The notes under the pieces: generated by a model | Told to the model about the DNA's origin: nothing | The model's database searches: none | What the model saw: the letters and a program-made list of their open reading frames with translations, nothing else | Shown: positions 60,440-64,000 of the stretch, in pieces | How positions within the stretch are numbered: the first letter of the stretch is position 1 | Layout: each line of letters opens with the position of its first letter | Translations under genes and position numbers: made by a program | NCBI RefSeq assembly: GCF_001984155.1 | Contig: NZ_MTQO01000046.1 | Location: 124,001 to 188,000 of the forward strand | Source of the DNA: Actinosynnema sp. ALI-1.44 | GTDB taxonomy: Bacteria > Actinomycetota > Actinomycetes > Mycobacteriales > Pseudonocardiaceae | DNA: 64,000 nt | Reading direction: 5' to 3'

Positions 60440-61033
60440 ATGAGGCGCCTCGCGGCCCTGGCACTACTACCACTAACCCTGACCGTCGCCTGCGACAACA
60501 GCACCACCACCACCCCACCACCCACAACAACCAGCACCACAACACCCACTACGTCGAACAGCGCGCGGGCGCCACGCGTACCCACACCACTGGAGACGGC
60601 CGCCTACACGGCGAACCCCTGCCGCAGTCTGACCGCCGCCCAGCAAAGGCAGTTCGGTGTGAGCGCGGGCGACCTGGTCGACGCCGCGCGTGAGGGCACG
60701 AGTTGTTTCTACCGGTATCCCGGTGGTGTTCCGACCGCCACCACCGTCACCTACGCCACCCGGGTGCCCACTGGCCTGAACTCGAAATACCACGAACACT
60801 CGACCGGGATGTGGACCTACTGGGAACCCACCGTCGTGGATGGCTATCCCGCGCTCGGGTTCCAGGCCACCTACGTCGGCGACCCCACCCCGCAGGTCTG
60901 CAACTTCGCCATCGCGGTCACGGATTCCCTGTACTTCTGGGTCACCGCCGACGACAAACCTGGCGCCGACAAGTGCTCAGCAGCCAAAGACGTGGCGTCG
61001 GCGGTGCTCACGACCGTCAAAGCGGGTGCATGA
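60440..61033 (+). CDS. DUF3558 lipoprotein 3
   Basis: The 197-residue lipoprotein has lipobox VAC, a Thr/Pro linker and a DUF3558 domain with four conserved cysteines (PCRSLTAAQQRQFGV, SCFYRYPGG, VCNFAIAVTDSLYFW, KCSAAKD). It converges on the second large partner gene with 9 bases between stops. It is most similar to lipoprotein 2, suggesting the pair arose by tandem duplication. Confidence 0.8.
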   Translation: MRRLAALALLPLTLTVACDNSTTTTPPPTTTSTTTPTTSNSARAPRVPTPLETAAYTANPCRSLTAAQQRQFGVSAGDLVDAAREGTSCFYRYPGGVPTATTVTYATRVPTGLNSKYHEHSTGMWTYWEPTVVDGYPALGFQATYVGDPTPQVCNFAIAVTDSLYFWVTADDKPGADKCSAAKDVASAVLTTVKAGA

Positions 61034-61042
61034 CCGGACCGC

Positions 61043-62125
61043 TCACTGGTCGAAGAAGTCCCGGTACTGCGGGACCGACCGCTGCACCGGTCCGGATTCA
61101 CCCGGCCCTGTCCGGTACTCGCGTTCGGTGCGGATCCGGTCCATCGCGGCGGGCAGCGACTGCGCCAACCCTATGATCGCCTCTGCGGTCTCCTGTTCGA
61201 TCCGGTTGACCGCGTCGAGATACTGCTTGACCGAGTCCCGCAGATAGTCGCGATCCTCGATCAACGACGTGGTCCGGTTCTCCTGCTTGGACTCCGCGGT
61301 CTTGATCGCCTCTCCCACGGCTTCGGTGAGTACCACGGCCGAGGTCAGACCAGCGCCGCCGCCACTGAGCACGGTCGTCGCCGCGGCAACCAGCGCGGTG
61401 ACCACGACAGAGGCGATGTCGATGGTGATTCCCCCACCGCCGTACCAGTTGTGCTGTGCGAAGGTCTTGGTGAGCGCGTTCATCAGGGCGGCGATGTCAC
61501 TGCTCGCCTTCTGGAAGATCGCCCGGTAACGCACCAGGTGTTCAGCGATGACATAGCTGCAGTTCTCGGTATACACCTGGTACGGGATGAACTCGCGTTC
61601 GTAGCGGTACGCCGCGAAACGCGCGGAGCCGTGCCACCCGTCGCGCATCTCCGCCCAGTCCTGCCGGACGGGATACCGCTCGTTGTACTTGACGTTCGAC
61701 ACCGGTTCACCCGTGTCGGGTTTGGTCCCTGCCGACGTGTGGTCTCCCGTGCGCCAGGTGAAACAACCAGCGACGAGTTTGCTGTACGTCGCGTCCACCA
61801 GCGCCTGTTGGATACCGGCCACAGCCTCCGCCGGGCGCAGCAGCGCACCGGGGTCGGCCGCGTACCCATCGATCACCGACACGGTGCGATACTGCGGATC
61901 GCTGTCGAGGTTCGGCATCCGCTGCGGCATCTCGGCGTCCTGGGGCACCGAACCGCTGTCATCGACCCCGACAGCTCGATAGATCCGCGGCCCGTCGTGC
62001 CCGTTCGGGCTTAGCAGGTACTGGATCCAGGAGTTGAGTTCCGCTGCGGCGGTGGCCAGTTCCGGGTCCACGGCGGGATCGATGCCGGCCACGGCCACCG
62101 GCCCGTGACCTGGGGGCAGTGTCAT
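61043..62125 (-). CDS. Large partner protein 2 (helical, membrane hairpin), function unknown
   Basis: The 360-residue paralogue of the protein at 57890 shares DGPRIYRA, SVIDGYAADPG, YQVYTENCSYVIAEHLVRYR and TKTFAQHNWYGGGG, then a hydrophobic stretch and a charged helical tail. The tail end differs (PQYRDFFDQ against PRYHTYFEAAGK). It overlaps the WXG gene by 4 bases (ATGA), tighter than in module 1. Function is unknown. Confidence 0.65.
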   Translation of the reverse strand: MTLPPGHGPVAVAGIDPAVDPELATAAAELNSWIQYLLSPNGHDGPRIYRAVGVDDSGSVPQDAEMPQRMPNLDSDPQYRTVSVIDGYAADPGALLRPAEAVAGIQQALVDATYSKLVAGCFTWRTGDHTSAGTKPDTGEPVSNVKYNERYPVRQDWAEMRDGWHGSARFAAYRYEREFIPYQVYTENCSYVIAEHLVRYRAIFQKASSDIAALMNALTKTFAQHNWYGGGGITIDIASVVVTALVAAATTVLSGGGAGLTSAVVLTEAVGEAIKTAESKQENRTTSLIEDRDYLRDSVKQYLDAVNRIEQETAEAIIGLAQSLPAAMDRIRTEREYRTGPGESGPVQRSVPQYRDFFDQ

Positions 62126-62532
62126 CGTTCAGTGCCCATTCCGTCGATCTGATTCTCGATCGACCGGAACCGGTTCGCGATCACCCGGTCGGTCTCCACA
62201 GCGTGGTCAATGATCTGGAGCAACGCCGTCTGGTAGCCCAGCAACGAACTCGCGAGCTCAGCCTGGTCCGACGCCAACTGGCGCAGTTGCCATTCCACCG
62301 TGTTGAGGAACGAACTGCTCGCCGAGCGGACATCGCCGTTGCCGACCCCGCCGAACCACCCCGCCGACTGGCTCGCGTGCGCGGCCTGGATTTCGTCGTG
62401 CGCCGCCGTGTACTTGCCGTTGAGCCCGTCCAGTTTCTGCACGACCGGCGCCAGCAGAAAGGTGATCTTGCGTCGCATGCCGTCCGGGTCGATCGCGAAG
62501 TCCGGTGGCCTGCCAGTATCCGGTGTGGTCAT
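62122..62532 (-). CDS. WXG-motif small protein 2 (ESX-like)
   Basis: The 136-residue paralogue of the protein at 58999 has W59-F60-G61 (SAGWFGGVGNGDV), the same start (MTTPxxGRxxDFAxDP) and the shared end RFxSIENQxxxMG. It is co-transcribed with the large partner. Its upstream 168 bases are nearly identical to those of module 1. Confidence 0.65.
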   Translation of the reverse strand: MTTPDTGRPPDFAIDPDGMRRKITFLLAPVVQKLDGLNGKYTAAHDEIQAAHASQSAGWFGGVGNGDVRSASSSFLNTVEWQLRQLASDQAELASSLLGYQTALLQIIDHAVETDRVIANRFRSIENQIDGMGTER

Positions 62533-62700
62533 CGTGACTCCCCTCCTCGTGTGCGTCCGTCACGGGCGCGTCGCACATCGTGACAGAAACCCATCGCGGG
62601 CCGTAGCGGATTCACTACCAATGGACACGACCGGCCCAACAGAGTCGCGCTACGCATCCCCACCACCCACCTGACAGCACATGCCGGGTATCACCCGCAG
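62533..62700. repeat. Duplicated promoter region, copy 2
   Basis: This matches 59404-59571. The few differences cluster in the middle (AATGGACACGACCGGCCCAA in place of AAAGGGCACGACCAGCCCAG). Confidence 0.85.
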
Positions 62701-62709
62701 GATGGCGGC

Positions 62710-63096
62710 ATGCACATCACGGCGAAGTTCGAGATCACCGGCTGGGACCAGGTCACCTACGACGAACCCACCGACGGCCCGCCGCTCGGCGAGGCCACCA
62801 TCACCAAGGCCTACACCGGCGCGCTGGACGGCACCGGGCACGTGCGGATGCTGGCCTGCCAGACCGGCGACGGCCCCACCGACGGCGCCGGGTACATGGC
62901 CCAGGAACGCGTCATCGGGTCACTCGAGGGGAAAACCGGTACGTTCGTGCTGCAGCACGGCGCGTGCGGCGGTCCGGACGGCACCGAGCAGTACGGGTTC
63001 ATCGTGCCCAACACCGGCACGGGGGAGTTGACCGCGCTCACCGGCACCTGCCGGGTCCAGCACGGCGAGATCACCTTGGACTACCGGCTGGGCTGA
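62710..63096 (+). CDS. DUF3224 protein
   Basis: The 128-residue cytoplasmic protein matches DUF3224: GxFExTGWDxxxYDE-like KFEITGWDQVTYDE, HVRMLACQT, GSLEGKTGTFVLQHGACG, and LTALTGTCRVQHGEITLDY, a beta-barrel of unknown function related to allene-oxide-cyclase-like folds. It stands between the WXG module and the aminopeptidase. Confidence 0.82.
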   Translation: MHITAKFEITGWDQVTYDEPTDGPPLGEATITKAYTGALDGTGHVRMLACQTGDGPTDGAGYMAQERVIGSLEGKTGTFVLQHGACGGPDGTEQYGFIVPNTGTGELTALTGTCRVQHGEITLDYRLG

Positions 63097-63125
63097 GCAC
63101 ACCGGGCGACGCCGACCACCCCCGG

Positions 63126-63177
63126 ATTGGTATTTCTATACCGCCCAGTGCTACTGTGCCGGTATAGAAATACCAAT
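63126..63177. promoter_or_regulatory. Paired palindromic operators before the aminopeptidase gene
   Basis: Two sites, GGTATTTCTATACC (63129-63142) and GGTATAGAAATACC (63161-63174), are each a GGTAT-N4-ATACC palindrome and lie 32 bp apart centre to centre, three helical turns. Together they form an 18-bp inverted repeat around the likely promoter. A cooperative regulator is implied. Confidence 0.75.
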
Positions 63178-63191
63178 GCTGAGGGGTCGTC

Positions 63192-64000
63192 GTGATCGAA
63201 CTGAAGACGCCTGCGGAGATCGGCCGCATGCACGTCGCCGGGCGTTTCGTCGCCGAGGTGCTCACCGAGGTCGCCGACCTCGCCGACGTGGGCGTCAACC
63301 TCCTCGACCTCGAACGCCACGCGCGGGACATGATCACCCGGCGCGGCGCGGACTCCTGCTATTGGGACTACGCGCCGTCCTTCGGGCGGGGCCCGTTCCG
63401 CAACGTCATCTGCCTGTCGGTCAACGACGCCGTCCTGCACGGCTTGCCGCACGACTACACGCTGCGTGACGGCGACGTGCTCACCGCGGACCTCGCGGTC
63501 GGTATCGACGGCTGGGTCGCGGACTCCGCGCGGACCGTCGTGGTGGGCGCCGCCGCCGAGGAGGACCTGCGGATCATCCGCGCCACCGAAGAGGCGCTGG
63601 AGGCGGCGATCGCGGCCGCGCGGCCCGGCAACCGCCTGGGTGACATCTCCGCGGCGATCTCGGCGGTCGCCCGCGACCACGGCTACCCGGTCAACGACGA
63701 GTTCGGCGGCCACGGCATCGGCCGCACCATGCACGAGGCGCCGCACGTGTCCAACGTCGGCCGGGCCGGGCGCGGCCTGACACTCCGGCCGGGCCTGACC
63801 CTCGCGCTCGAACCCTGGTTCGCCCGCACGACCGACCGGATCGTCTACGACGACGACGGCTGGACCATCCGGTCGGCCGACGGCTCCCGCACCGCCCACT
63901 CCGAACACACCGTCGCCATCACCGAGGACGCCGCCCTGGTGCTCACCCGCCGCGAGTCCGAGGTCCCGGCCACGCGAGCGGTGACCCCGCTCAGCTGGCC
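63192..64000 (+). CDS. map: Methionine aminopeptidase, type I (runs off the window)
   Basis: The enzyme removes the initiator methionine from new proteins. The visible 269 residues include all five metal ligands, D100, D111, H174, E207 and E238, and H83 of the active site (DAVLHG). The start GTG 63192 has GAGGGG 6 bases upstream. The family ends near residue 255; the frame is still open at 64000 with a short tail (AVTPLSW), so a small C-terminal extension is present. The gene is behind an operator pair, unusual for a housekeeping map, suggesting a second, regulated copy. Confidence 0.88.
   Translation, partial: MIELKTPAEIGRMHVAGRFVAEVLTEVADLADVGVNLLDLERHARDMITRRGADSCYWDYAPSFGRGPFRNVICLSVNDAVLHGLPHDYTLRDGDVLTADLAVGIDGWVADSARTVVVGAAAEEDLRIIRATEEALEAAIAAARPGNRLGDISAAISAVARDHGYPVNDEFGGHGIGRTMHEAPHVSNVGRAGRGLTLRPGLTLALEPWFARTTDRIVYDDDGWTIRSADGSRTAHSEHTVAITEDAALVLTRRESEVPATRAVTPLSW

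Overview
The window is high-GC actinobacterial DNA, with dense coding on both strands, many GTG and some TTG starts, an RbpA gene, an Rpf-like transglycosylase, Lnt-Ppm1, MptB-type mannosyltransferases and several DUF3558 lipoproteins. The DUF3558, ESX-like and DUF6192 families together suggest a member of the Pseudonocardiales (Amycolatopsis, Lentzea or Kibdelosporangium-like). This is inference from gene content; no rRNA or tRNA gene was seen.

Region by region. 1-344 is the 3' end of a secreted subtilase. 390-7187 is a lysine-catabolic locus: kamA on the minus strand, divergent from kdd, an amidohydrolase, kamD, kamE and kal, whose genes overlap or nearly touch. It would take lysine through beta-lysine and 3,5-diaminohexanoate; the cleavage enzyme Kce is not in the window. 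7.2-17.2 kb holds a DNA-damage-type 2OG oxygenase, a flavin monooxygenase with its MarR regulator and operator, a second MarR next to an FMN split-barrel protein, a nucleotidyltransferase, a TGT-like zinc protein with a convergent unknown gene, a NarL-type two-component pair and a cyclase-like protein. 17.4-20.7 kb is lnt-ppm1 followed by a PLP lyase. rbpA follows, with a textbook SigR promoter, then an MFS exporter, an Rpf-like enzyme, a GDPD, a zinc-ribbon protein and a PAS-GGDEF-EAL protein. 27.2-31.6 kb is a complete sugar ABC importer with its own ATPase and a DasR-like operator upstream.

32.2-37.7 kb is a genomic scrapyard. Two diverged copies of a zinc-ribbon plus DUF6192 module, both damaged by frameshifts or deletions, flank a phage tail-gene remnant that carries a secreted GH26-like glycosidase. 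An IS5-type transposase fragment is fused to the second DUF6192 relic. 37.7-47.1 kb holds an OmpR/HK/GNAT operon, an MptB-type enzyme, a decayed chrB, a TetR/NTF2 pair, a serine hydrolase and a MerR regulator with a classic long-spacer promoter. 47.1-54.6 kb is a peptide-scavenging unit: M20 and M55 peptidases divergent from a four-gene Dpp/Opp importer with fused ATPases and a membrane-anchored binding protein. A second MptB-type enzyme and a TetR gene follow.

57.2-62.7 kb is the most novel-looking part. A module of a DUF3558 lipoprotein converging on a pair of WXG-containing small protein and 360-370-residue membrane-hairpin protein is present twice in tandem, with almost identical promoter regions and diverged coding regions. 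The window ends with a DUF3224 protein and a methionine aminopeptidase (running off the end) behind a striking pair of palindromic operators. A dispersed element of about 39 bp, always on the plus strand, occurs three times between 42.0 and 45.5 kb, with a weaker match at 10.9 kb.
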